From assembly GCF_041434935.1 (NCBI RefSeq), contig NZ_CP107964.1, positions 8,229,001-8,293,000 on the forward strand: a stretch of 64,000 nucleotides of DNA, in the 5' to 3' direction. The translations under genes and the position numbers were made by a program. The DNA is from Kitasatospora sp. NBC_00374 (GTDB taxonomy: Bacteria; Actinomycetota; Actinomycetes; Streptomycetales; Streptomycetaceae). Positions 44,709 to 52,600 of this stretch are shown in pieces (within the stretch, counting starts at the first letter, position 1; each line of letters begins with the position of its first letter). Below the pieces are notes generated by a model. That model had not been told where the DNA came from, searched no databases, and saw nothing but the letters and a program-made list of their open reading frames with translations.

Positions 44709-45104
44709 GAGACGTCCCGCGTGCGGCGCTGCCCCTCACCCGCAGCAGCGAAGTTCCCCGGGGACGCTGGTGTGCCGTCGTTCGTGTGGAGGTACCGGCC
44801 GCCCGGGCCGGGAACGCGGCAGCGCAGAACGGACATCGGACTCGGCTCGCACGTGCGCGTCACGCGCGTGTCGCCCTTGCCGGAAACCCATGGAGCAGGC
44901 TCTCATCCGACCCGGACCTTCCGGCCGGCATCTTCTGACCGCCCGTCACCACCTGGCTTTCTGAAAGGCGGGTGGTGACGGGCGGTCGGCATCTGCGGAA
45001 CCCCAGGTCGGGACGTACTGTCAGTGCCCCCTCGTAGTGTGGAAGCAACGTTGGAGGGGACGCCGGAAAGGCGTCGGAAGAGCGTCTGCAAAAGGGGTAG
45101 AACC
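44709..45104 (+). other. Intergenic region of 396 bases
   Basis: Apart from the strong hairpin at 44937-44987, nothing was recognised. The last 60 bases must hold the VWA gene promoter and ribosome site (AAAGGGG before ATG 45105). Confidence 0.5.
44937..44987. terminator. 17-base perfect inverted repeat, probable terminator
   Basis: GACCGCCCGTCACCACC (44937-44953) and its exact complement (44971-44987) flank a 17-base loop. It lies between the binding-protein and VWA genes. The distance from the former's stop (about 230 bases) is long, so a regulatory role is an alternative. Confidence 0.55.
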
Positions 45105-46196
45105 ATGTCTGCGAACAGGATCAAGCACAAGGTCAACCACGTCTCGCTCGTGGTCGACAATTCCGGCTCGATGCGCAAGCACGAGGCGCAGCTTGTTCGC
45201 GTGGTGGACGAGTTCGTGAAGGGCCTTCAGGAGGAGTCCGACCGGCTCGGTCACGAGACCCGCATCAGCCTCTACGCTTTCGATCACGAGGTGAAGAACC
45301 TGGTCTGGGACATGGACGTCAAGCACCTGCCGTCCCTGCGGGGCCTTTACGAGGTCGAGAACGGTGCGACGGCGTTGATCGAGGCGGCCGTGAAGTCCAT
45401 CGACGACCTGAAGAACATCTGGGAAGGATATGGGGAACACTCCTTCCTCCAGGTCGTCGTCACCGACGGCGAGGAGAACGCCTCGGGTTGCTCGGAGACC
45501 GGCCAGATGCACATCCGCATGGGCGGCGGCCGGGGCGCCGCCGTCCTGAGCATGTGGCAGGGCCGCATTCAGAGTGCCATGGACAACCTTCCCGACCACT
45601 GGACCTCGGCGATCCTGGTCCCGAACTCCCTGGCCAAGCGCACCGCGCAGGAGTACGGCTTCCCGGCGGGCAACATCGCGATCTGGGATGCGGACTCCAG
45701 CAAGGGCGTCGAGGAGGCCATCGGCACCGTCAAGACGGCCGCCACGAGCTTCCTGCGGGGCCGCGAACAGGGCGTGCGCGGTACCAGGAACCTGTTCACC
45801 ATGGGCCAGGATCTGAGCACGGCCGACGTGAAGGCCAATCTCGATGCCCTGGACGCCGGCAAGTACATCCTGATCCCGGTCGACCAGCCGACGCCGATCC
45901 GCGACTTCGTCACCAGCGCCGGGCACCCGTACAAGAGCGGCTGCGCCTTCTACGAACTGTCCAAGCGCGAGAAGATCCAGGGTGGCAAGCAGCTCGCGGT
46001 GGCGGAGAAGGACCCGGCCACCGGCCGGATGACGGGCAGGGTGTTCTCGGGCCCGGCGGCCCGCCGGCTGCTCGGCCTGCCGGCGTCGGAGGTCACGGTG
46101 AAGCCGGGCGACAACCCGTCGTACACCGTCTTCGTCCAATCGACCTCCGTCAACCGGAAGCTGGTGTCGGGCACCAGGCTGCTGGTCATCCTGTAG
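45105..46196 (+). CDS. VWA-domain protein
   Basis: This 363-residue soluble von Willebrand A domain protein has an intact metal-ion-dependent adhesion site start (VVDNSGSM, 16-23), with GATALIEA supplying the Thr and VVTDGEEN the Asp. The rest shows ILVPNSLAKRTAQEYGFPAG and GKYILIPVDQPTPIRDFV and is unlike chelatase or secreted adhesins. AAAGGGG precedes ATG 45105. The N-terminus is charged and no signal peptide is visible, so it acts in the cytoplasm, perhaps as a scaffold, as in phage-, tellurite- or stress-related VWA proteins. Context gives no partner. Confidence 0.8.
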   Translation: MSANRIKHKVNHVSLVVDNSGSMRKHEAQLVRVVDEFVKGLQEESDRLGHETRISLYAFDHEVKNLVWDMDVKHLPSLRGLYEVENGATALIEAAVKSIDDLKNIWEGYGEHSFLQVVVTDGEENASGCSETGQMHIRMGGGRGAAVLSMWQGRIQSAMDNLPDHWTSAILVPNSLAKRTAQEYGFPAGNIAIWDADSSKGVEEAIGTVKTAATSFLRGREQGVRGTRNLFTMGQDLSTADVKANLDALDAGKYILIPVDQPTPIRDFVTSAGHPYKSGCAFYELSKREKIQGGKQLAVAEKDPATGRMTGRVFSGPAARRLLGLPASEVTVKPGDNPSYTVFVQSTSVNRKLVSGTRLLVIL

Positions 46197-46314
46197 CTGA
46201 GAACGGTGAGCCGGTCACGGATTCGACCGGGGCGCCGCTGACGTGCCCGAGAAGGTTGAGCCCTGCCGCGACACCCCATCTGCGTACGGATGAAGACCTC
46301 CGGTTGTCACGGCA

Positions 46315-46797
46315 GTGGAAGCGGCGGCCGTTCGGGGTATCGGCCCTGCGTGGTTCAGCGTGAGCGCGACGCGACAGCAGCTGGAGCAGAACCGCCGCTT
46401 CCAGGCAGGCCGGGTCGGGTTCTGGGCGGACGTCACCGAGAACAACGAGGCGATCGTGACGATTGTGAACCGCTCACTCGATCCGGTGACCGACCTTGAT
46501 CTGAACTTCGTGGACTATACCGTGGATAACCCGGACGAAGGCAATGAGTACAATTGGATCCGCGTGAGCCTGGGCACTGTTCCTCCCTGCACGCGGCTGA
46601 TCTTCCCACCTGATTCCTTCGTCAGTCTGCTGGGGATGTCGCATGCTACTAATTCGGATTTGTGGTCCGTTGGGCGGATCCAGTTCTACGACAGTGCAAT
46701 CGAGGTGCCCGGGGGAGCAGACCAGCCCATTCCGGGACTTGACGTCTATCACGATCCGAATGTGGCTCAGCAGCCTGCGGAGCACTGCGAGGTGTGA
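46315..46797 (+). CDS. Orphan protein of atypical codon use
   Basis: This 160-residue soluble protein of unknown family has a coiled-coil-like VSATRQQLEQNRRFQAGRV, then a beta-rich part (FWADVTENNEAIVTIVNRSL, LDLNFVDYTVDN, EYNWIRVSLGTVPPCTRLIF) suggesting one beta-sandwich. It uses many codons ending in A or T (aat, gat, act, gtt), unlike neighbouring genes. GTG 46315 lacks a good ribosome site; GTG 46360 is an alternative. It lies 118 bases after the VWA gene on the same strand and may be co-transcribed. Likely horizontally acquired; no function can be assigned. Confidence 0.6.
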   Translation: MEAAAVRGIGPAWFSVSATRQQLEQNRRFQAGRVGFWADVTENNEAIVTIVNRSLDPVTDLDLNFVDYTVDNPDEGNEYNWIRVSLGTVPPCTRLIFPPDSFVSLLGMSHATNSDLWSVGRIQFYDSAIEVPGGADQPIPGLDVYHDPNVAQQPAEHCEV

Positions 46798-47038
46798 AAG
46801 GCCCTCGGCATGCCCTACCCCGGCGTCACCTCCCTACCTGAACCCTGGTCGCCCGCCCCACCGCCCGTAGTCCCGCGTCGGCCCCGGGCCCGGCCTGCTG
46901 AGCCGTCCCGCCCACGAGGGGATGGCCGTCGCCCGGCCTCAGCTTCGACGTCCACCCCGATCGAGTACAAGTACTCACGCGCCTGCCGGTCCAACCCGTC
47001 AGAATGGTGACGCCATGACAGATCCGAAGGGGGAGACG

Positions 47039-47452
47039 ATGAAGCGTACGAGGGCTTTGACGGCTGTAGCGGTGTTGGCGGCATGTTGTGCGGTGGCCGG
47101 CGCCGGGCCTGCGGTCGCGGCAGATGACGTCCTGCTCCCGCATCCGGGGCCGGACGGCCTGGTGTGGGTGCCGGAGCAGGTGGGGGACGGCGGTGTGGTG
47201 TCCGGCGGAGCGTGGGACAGCCTGCCGACCGTTCTCACGGTGGCCTGTACGGGAGGCGGCAGCGTGCAGGTGACGATGCGGTCGCAGCAGGAGCAGACGG
47301 CCGCGTTCACCGTGGACTGCCCGGTCGACACGACCGGGCTGGGGTCGGTGACCATGGCTCCCGGGGTGGTTCAGGGGGGATCCTTCTTCGTGGGGGTCGA
47401 TGCCTCCACCGAGACGATCCGGTGGGCTTTGACGGTGACGCAGCCGGAGTAG
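47039..47452 (+). CDS. Small secreted protein
   Basis: This 137-residue exported protein starts MKRTRALTAVAVLAACCAVA, with signal cleavage probably after AVAA near residue 30. GGGGGAG stands close before ATG 47039; ATG 47015 is an upstream alternative. The mature part is beta-rich with two Cys (VACTGGGS and VDCPVDT) likely in a disulfide, similar in layout to small secreted streptomycete proteins of unknown role. It ends convergently with mbtH, with a strong hairpin between them. Confidence 0.65.
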   Translation: MKRTRALTAVAVLAACCAVAGAGPAVAADDVLLPHPGPDGLVWVPEQVGDGGVVSGGAWDSLPTVLTVACTGGGSVQVTMRSQQEQTAAFTVDCPVDTTGLGSVTMAPGVVQGGSFFVGVDASTETIRWALTVTQPE

Positions 47453-47837
47453 CGGCTGCCCGCCGGGCGGCTGGCACACGGTGGTGCGGCTGGAGCCCAG
47501 CCGTGCGCCGCCAGGCCGGGCGTGGCCTCGGCTCGGGCTCGGGCCACCGAACTCGACCGTGGTGACCGGCCACAGCTGGGCCTTCCAGAACCCGGCGACG
47601 CTGCAACCGCGGTCGGCTTCGCTCGGATCGGCCCGGGTGGAGTCGTCCGGCATGCCGTTCAACAGGGCCTGCCGAGCCGCCCGCGCCTGACCGGCCCACG
47701 ACCCACCGGGATAGTCACCCGGACCCGCCGGCGCCCGGTCCCGGGGCGGACCGCCCCGGGACCCGGCCGCGGCCCGCGGTGGACGGCTGGTCACTCCACC
47801 GGGGCCGCCCGCCGAAGCACCGCGGGCCCGGCGGTGG
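47453..47837 (+). other. Convergent intergenic region
   Basis: No gene is recognised in these 385 bases; they contain the strong hairpin at 47737-47763 and short meaningless frames. Confidence 0.5.
47737..47763. terminator. GC-rich hairpin between convergent genes
   Basis: GGTCCCGGGGCGG and its exact complement surround a single A (13-base arms; the real loop would open a few bases). It lies between the secreted-protein gene and mbtH, which converge, and can end both. Confidence 0.7.
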
Positions 47838-48044
47838 TCAGCCCTCCATCCGGATCCGCAGGCTCAGCGGACGCATGTCGGTCCACACCTGGTCGATGTG
47901 TGCCAGGCAGTCGGCCTTCGATCCGCGTACCCCGGTCTCCTGCCAGCCTGCCGGAAGCTCCCGGTCGACGGGCCAGGTCGAGTACTGCTCCTCGTCGTTG
48001 CGGACCACGGCGTGAATCCGGCCGTCGTTGAGTTCGTCGGACAT
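47838..48044 (-). CDS. MbtH-like NRPS partner protein
   Basis: This 68-residue MbtH family protein binds and activates adenylation domains of NRPSs. The defining motif is intact: NDEEQYSTWP, then LPAGWQETG, then IDQVWTDMRPLSLR. GGGGAG precedes ATG 48044. It is on the same strand as the NRPS genes to the right but separated from them by the convergent P450 gene, and its own promoter region is shared with the P450 gene. It probably serves the A domains of the neighbouring NRPSs. Confidence 0.95.
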   Translation of the reverse strand: MSDELNDGRIHAVVRNDEEQYSTWPVDRELPAGWQETGVRGSKADCLAHIDQVWTDMRPLSLRIRMEG

Positions 48045-48101
48045 CGTGTCACTCCCCGTTTCTCGTTCTCATCGGTACCACCTTCCGGGACACGGCCGCC
48101 T

Positions 48102-48120
48102 GTACCGGCATGTGCCGTAC
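48102..48120. promoter_or_regulatory. Near-palindrome between mbtH and the P450 gene
   Basis: GTACCGGCATGTGCCGTAC has nearly complementary halves (one-base bulge). It lies in the shared promoter region and could bind a cluster regulator; a TATCCT box for the P450 follows at 48146-48151. Confidence 0.35.
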
Positions 48121-48213
48121 TCCGGAAACCTGTTCGCCTACGCGGTATCCTCCAGCGCACAGCCCGAGCTGCCAACACCGGGCCGCCCGCCGGCCCGAGG
48201 AACGGACGAACGC

Positions 48214-49443
48214 ATGCGCCTGGCGGACATCGATCTGCTCGACCCTCGCGCCTTCGGCGCCGGCCCGCCGCACGAACTGTTCGCCCGGCTGCGCCGGGAG
48301 GCCCCGGTCCACCTGCACACCCGGGAGCAGGGGCCACCGTTCTGGGTGCTCACCCGGCACCAGGACGTGGTCCGGGTCTCCCGGGACGTGGCCGGATTCT
48401 CCTCGGCCCGCAACGGGGTGTTCCTCGACGAACAGCCCGAGGCGGTGCGGGGGCCGGGCCGGACGACCCTGGTGAACCTGGACCCGCCGGACCACACCCG
48501 GTTGCGGGGCATCGTCGGAAAGGCGTTCACCCCTGCGGCGGTGGGCTCGCTGGCACAACGGATCCGCACGCTCTGCACGGTGACCCTGGACCGGATCTCG
48601 GAGCGCGGTGAGTGCGACTTCGTCCGAGAGGTCGCCGCCGAGCTCTCGCTGGCCGTCCTCGCGGACATCCTCGGCTTCCCCGACGCGGAGGACCGCCGCC
48701 GGGTCCACCGGCTGACCAAGCTGCTGGGCGACCCGTTGGAGCAGGCGTTCCCGGACGTCACCATGCGCGCCACCCTGCAGCTCTTCGAGTTCGCCGGAGA
48801 TCTGGCGGCGTGGCGGCGGACGGATCCCGGCGACGACCTGGTGAGCGTGCTCACCCAGGCGCGGGTGGACGGTGAGCCCTTGACGACGCGGCAGTTCGAA
48901 CTCTTCTTCCTGCTGCTCGCCACGGCCGGACACCTGACCACGCAGTACCTCATCTCGGGGGCCATGCTCGCGTTCTTCCAGCACCCGGCGCAGTGGTACC
49001 GGCTGATCGACGAGCCGGGACTGCTGGACACCGGGGTGGACGAGATCCTGCGCTGGGTCTCGCCCGTCATGCAGTTCCAGCGGACCGCCACCCGGGACGT
49101 GGAGCTCGGCGGCCGGCGGATCTCGGAGGGGGACCGGGTCGCCATGTACTACGTCTCCGCCAACCGCGACGAGACGGTCTTCGAGAACCCCGACCGCTTC
49201 GACCTCGCCCGCTCCGCCTCCAGCCAGGTCAGTTTCGGGGCCGGGGGCCCGCACCACTGCCTGGGCAACAACCTGGCCCGGCTGGAGATCCGCATCCTGT
49301 TCGAGGAGCTGGCGCGCCGGATGCCGGACCTCGAGCCGGTAGGTCCCGCGGAGCACCTGGGCTCCACCTTCGTCAACGGGATCAGGTCGATGCCGGTGCG
49401 GTTCACCCCGACCCCGCCGGTACGGCGGCGCCCGAGAGGCTGA
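48214..49443 (+). CDS. Cytochrome P450
   Basis: This 409-residue soluble bacterial P450 has heme-binding Cys349 in SFGAGGPHHCLGNNLARLE and the ExxR helix EILR (277-280). The I-helix is unusual: AGHLTT (238-243) has Leu where the acidic residue of the usual (A/G)Gx(D/E)TT pair stands, while the Thr residues are kept. This is seen in some P450s acting on carrier-bound or atypical substrates. The start ATG 48214 is set by the family length; a weak ribosome site (GAGGAACGG) is distant. It converges on the free carrier-protein gene with only 22 bases between them and probably tailors the NRPS product. Confidence 0.92.
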   Translation: MRLADIDLLDPRAFGAGPPHELFARLRREAPVHLHTREQGPPFWVLTRHQDVVRVSRDVAGFSSARNGVFLDEQPEAVRGPGRTTLVNLDPPDHTRLRGIVGKAFTPAAVGSLAQRIRTLCTVTLDRISERGECDFVREVAAELSLAVLADILGFPDAEDRRRVHRLTKLLGDPLEQAFPDVTMRATLQLFEFAGDLAAWRRTDPGDDLVSVLTQARVDGEPLTTRQFELFFLLLATAGHLTTQYLISGAMLAFFQHPAQWYRLIDEPGLLDTGVDEILRWVSPVMQFQRTATRDVELGGRRISEGDRVAMYYVSANRDETVFENPDRFDLARSASSQVSFGAGGPHHCLGNNLARLEIRILFEELARRMPDLEPVGPAEHLGSTFVNGIRSMPVRFTPTPPVRRRPRG

Positions 49444-49465
49444 GCGCCGCCCCTCGGGCGGTCCG

Positions 49466-49696
49466 TCACCGCGCGTCCACGCCCTTCGCGGTGAGTATCC
49501 CGTGCGCGGCCCCGATCGAGGTCAGCGCCTTGATCTCGGCCGCGGAGAGGGTGATGCCGTACACGTCCTCCAGCGCCACGACGAGCTGGATGTGCACCCG
49601 GCTGGTCCACTGGCCGGTGTTGTGCGGCGCGGTGTCGTCGGTGATCTCCTGCTCCGGCAGGTCGAGGACGGCGGCGAACAGCTCGTGGATCCTCAT
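49466..49696 (-). CDS. Free-standing acyl/peptidyl carrier protein
   Basis: This 76-residue carrier protein follows directly after the large NRPS, its ATG overlapping the NRPS stop (TGATG). Helices and the attachment region are visible: QWTSRVHIQLVVALEDVYGI, with Ser32 as the probable phosphopantetheine site. The usual DSL is replaced by TSR, so the site is non-standard but keeps the Ser. The pattern 'alED.YGI..s..Ei' is like the carrier proteins that go with FkbH-type glyceryl or methoxymalonyl loading, and the preceding NRPS ends in an FkbH-like domain. No dehydrogenase or methyltransferase of the methoxymalonyl pathway is adjacent. Confidence 0.8.
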   Translation of the reverse strand: MRIHELFAAVLDLPEQEITDDTAPHNTGQWTSRVHIQLVVALEDVYGITLSAAEIKALTSIGAAHGILTAKGVDAR

Positions 49697-52600
49697 CAGC
49701 CCTGCACCTCCCACCAGAACGCGCCGGCCGTGGCACCGCCGGGAGTGTCGAAGACCCAGGTGTGGTCGAGGAACGCTGCCAATTCATCTCCTTGCACGGG
49801 GTGCTGAAGCACCAGGACGTCGGGCCGGTCGGCCTGGACGGTCGCGCAGGCGGCGGTGTCGCCGCTGAGGTAGGCGCAGTCGCCCAGCGCGGCCCCGCTC
49901 TCGTGGGCCGCCCCGTCGAGCTGCTGGGACGGGGGCCGGCCGTCGGTCCGGACGGTGACGCCGGCGGCGGACAGCGCCGCGAGCCACGGCCCGCCGCTGT
50001 CCGGGGCCGCGGACACGTGGACCCGCCGGCCCTGGCCGGCCAGCGACCGGACGGCGGCCGCCAGCATCCCGGCGATCGGATCCTGCTCACCGGCCGTGAA
50101 CGGGGTGCCGTCGACCACGACGACGCCGGGGTACCCGCCCAGCAGCGCCGAGAGCTGACGGGCGAGACACGTCCCGAGGACGGCGAAGAACTCGGCGGTG
50201 TAGGGGATCCGACCGGCCTGCTCGCTGATCGGGTCGCTGTACTCCTCGACCCCGTAGAGCTCGAGCATCGGCTCCAGGTCGAGGCAGACGACGCCCTCGA
50301 TGCCGGCCAGCCCGGCCGTCAGCCGGGAGCGCCACGAGGCCTCGACCTCGGCCCACGGGGCCGCGGCCGGGCAGAGCACCACCACGAACGGGGTCGGGCG
50401 GCCCTGCTGGAAGGCGGCCAGCGCCTGGAGGAACTCGTCGGCGACCTCCAGCTCCTCACCGCCCGGGCCGGTCCAGTCCTCCACCCGCAGCAGCGCGGCG
50501 TTCACGCCCTCGCGGTTGGCGGCCATGGCACCGGCCGGGTCCAGCAGCTGCTGGAAGACCTGGTTGTAGGGCGCGAACTCGACCGAGAGCGGGAGGTCGA
50601 GCTGCTCCGCCCAGTAGGTCAGCGACTCCCGGACCGGGTTGGCGGTGAAGGTGGCGCTGACCACGAGCGGGATCTCCGGTGCGGCCTCGGCAGCCGGCGG
50701 GCATGCCGGCGCGGGTGCCGGCTCGGGGCGGCCGGCGGCCAGCGGGAGGTCCGCGATCGGCACCGACGGGTCCGCCAGCACCGCGGTGAGCACCTCCCGG
50801 AAGCTCGCCAGCAGCCAGTCCACGGTGGCCTCGTCGAACAGCTCGGTGCTGTAGTCGAGGGTGCCGGCGAGACCGTCCGGCCCGTCCTCCATGGCCAGGT
50901 TGAGATCCATGAAGACGTCGCCCGGGTGGACGTCCAGCGCGGTCACCTCCAGGCCGCCGAGCGCGGGGGACATGGCCAGGTCGTTGGTGTAGACGAACAT
51001 CACCTGGAACAGCGGGTTGTGGGCCAGCGTCCGGTCCGCACCCAGGTCGGCCACCAGCTTCTCGACCGGCAGGTCCTGGTGGTCGTAGGCGCCGATCACC
51101 GCGTCGCGGACCCGGTGCAGCACCTCGGTGAAGGCCGGCTCGCCGCCGAGATCGGTGTGCATCACCGTGATGTTGGCGAAGAAGCCGACCAGCGGCTCCA
51201 GTTCGGGGACGTTCCGGCCGCCGACCGGCACGCCGAGGACGATGTGCTCCTCCTCCGCCCAGCGGTGCAGCAGCACCTTGAACGCGGCCAGCAGCATGAC
51301 GAAGACGGTCACGTCCTGCTGCCGGCTCAGCGTCTTCAGGGTCTCGCTGATCTCGGGCCCCAGCCGGAAGACGGCCTGCTCGCCGCGGTGTGTCGGGATC
51401 GCCGGACGAGGACGGTCGTACGGCAGCGCCAGCACCGGCGGTGCGCCGGCGAGGGTCCGCCGCCAGTAGTCGAGCTGGCGCTCGACCACCGGGCCGTCCA
51501 GCCAGCTCTGCTGCCACAGCGTGAAGTCGGCGTACTGGACCTGGAGTTCGGGAAGATCCGCCGGAAGCCCGGTGCAGTGGGCGTCGTAGAGGGCGCCCAG
51601 CTCCTTCGCCATCACCCCGATCGACCAGCTGTCCGCGACGATGTGATGAGTCGTCAGCAGCAGGATGTGCTCGGTCCCGTCGACTCGCAGCAGGGTGGTG
51701 CGCAGCAGGAGGTCCTCGGCGAGGTCGAAGGGGCGGCGCGCCTCCTCGCGGGCCAGCCGCTCCACCGCGGCCTGCCGTTCGCCCGCGGGTAGGCCGGACA
51801 GGTCCGTCAGCGGCAGCGGGACCGACCGGCGCTCCGCGGCGAGCTGGACGGGTACGCCGTCCGCCTCGGTGAAGGCGGTGCGCAGGATCTCGTGCCGGCG
51901 GACGATGTCCTCGAACGCCCGGGACAGCGCCTCGGGCCGTAGGACACCGGTCAGCCGCAGGGCGGCGGACAGGTGGTAGGAGGCTGTCCCGGGATTCATC
52001 AGCTCGAAGAACCACATCCGCTGCTGCGCGAAGGACAGCGGTACGGCGCCTTCGCGGCGGGCCGGCCGCAGCGGCGGGACGGTTGCCGCGGTGGAGCCGC
52101 TCGGGGTCTCCCGCACCCGGTCCGCGAGCTCGGCCACCGTCGCCGACTCGAAGACGGTCCGCAGGGACACCTCCCGGCCCAGCGCATGGCGCAGCCGGGA
52201 GACCATCTGGATGGCCATCAGCGAATGTCCGCCGAGGTCGAAGAAGTTGTCGGTCGTGCCGACCCGGTCGAGGCTGAGCACGTCCTGCCAGATCCCGGCG
52301 ATGGCCCGCTCGGTCTCGTCGCGCGGAGCGAGGTAGTCGTGCCGGGTGACCGCGGCGCGCACCGCACGGTCGTCGGCCGTACCGGGGTCGGGCAGAGCCC
52401 GGTAGTCGACCTTGCCGCTGGAGTTCAGCGGCAGCTCGTCCAGCCAGAGCAGGACGGTCGGGACCATGACCTCGGGCAGCCTGCGCAGCAGAGTGGTGCG
52501 CAGCTCGGCCGGGGTGGGCCGGGCGCCCGAGGCGACCAGGTAGGCGACCAGGAAGCGGTGTCCCGAGGTGTCCTCGTGGACGATCACGGCCGCCTGCAGC

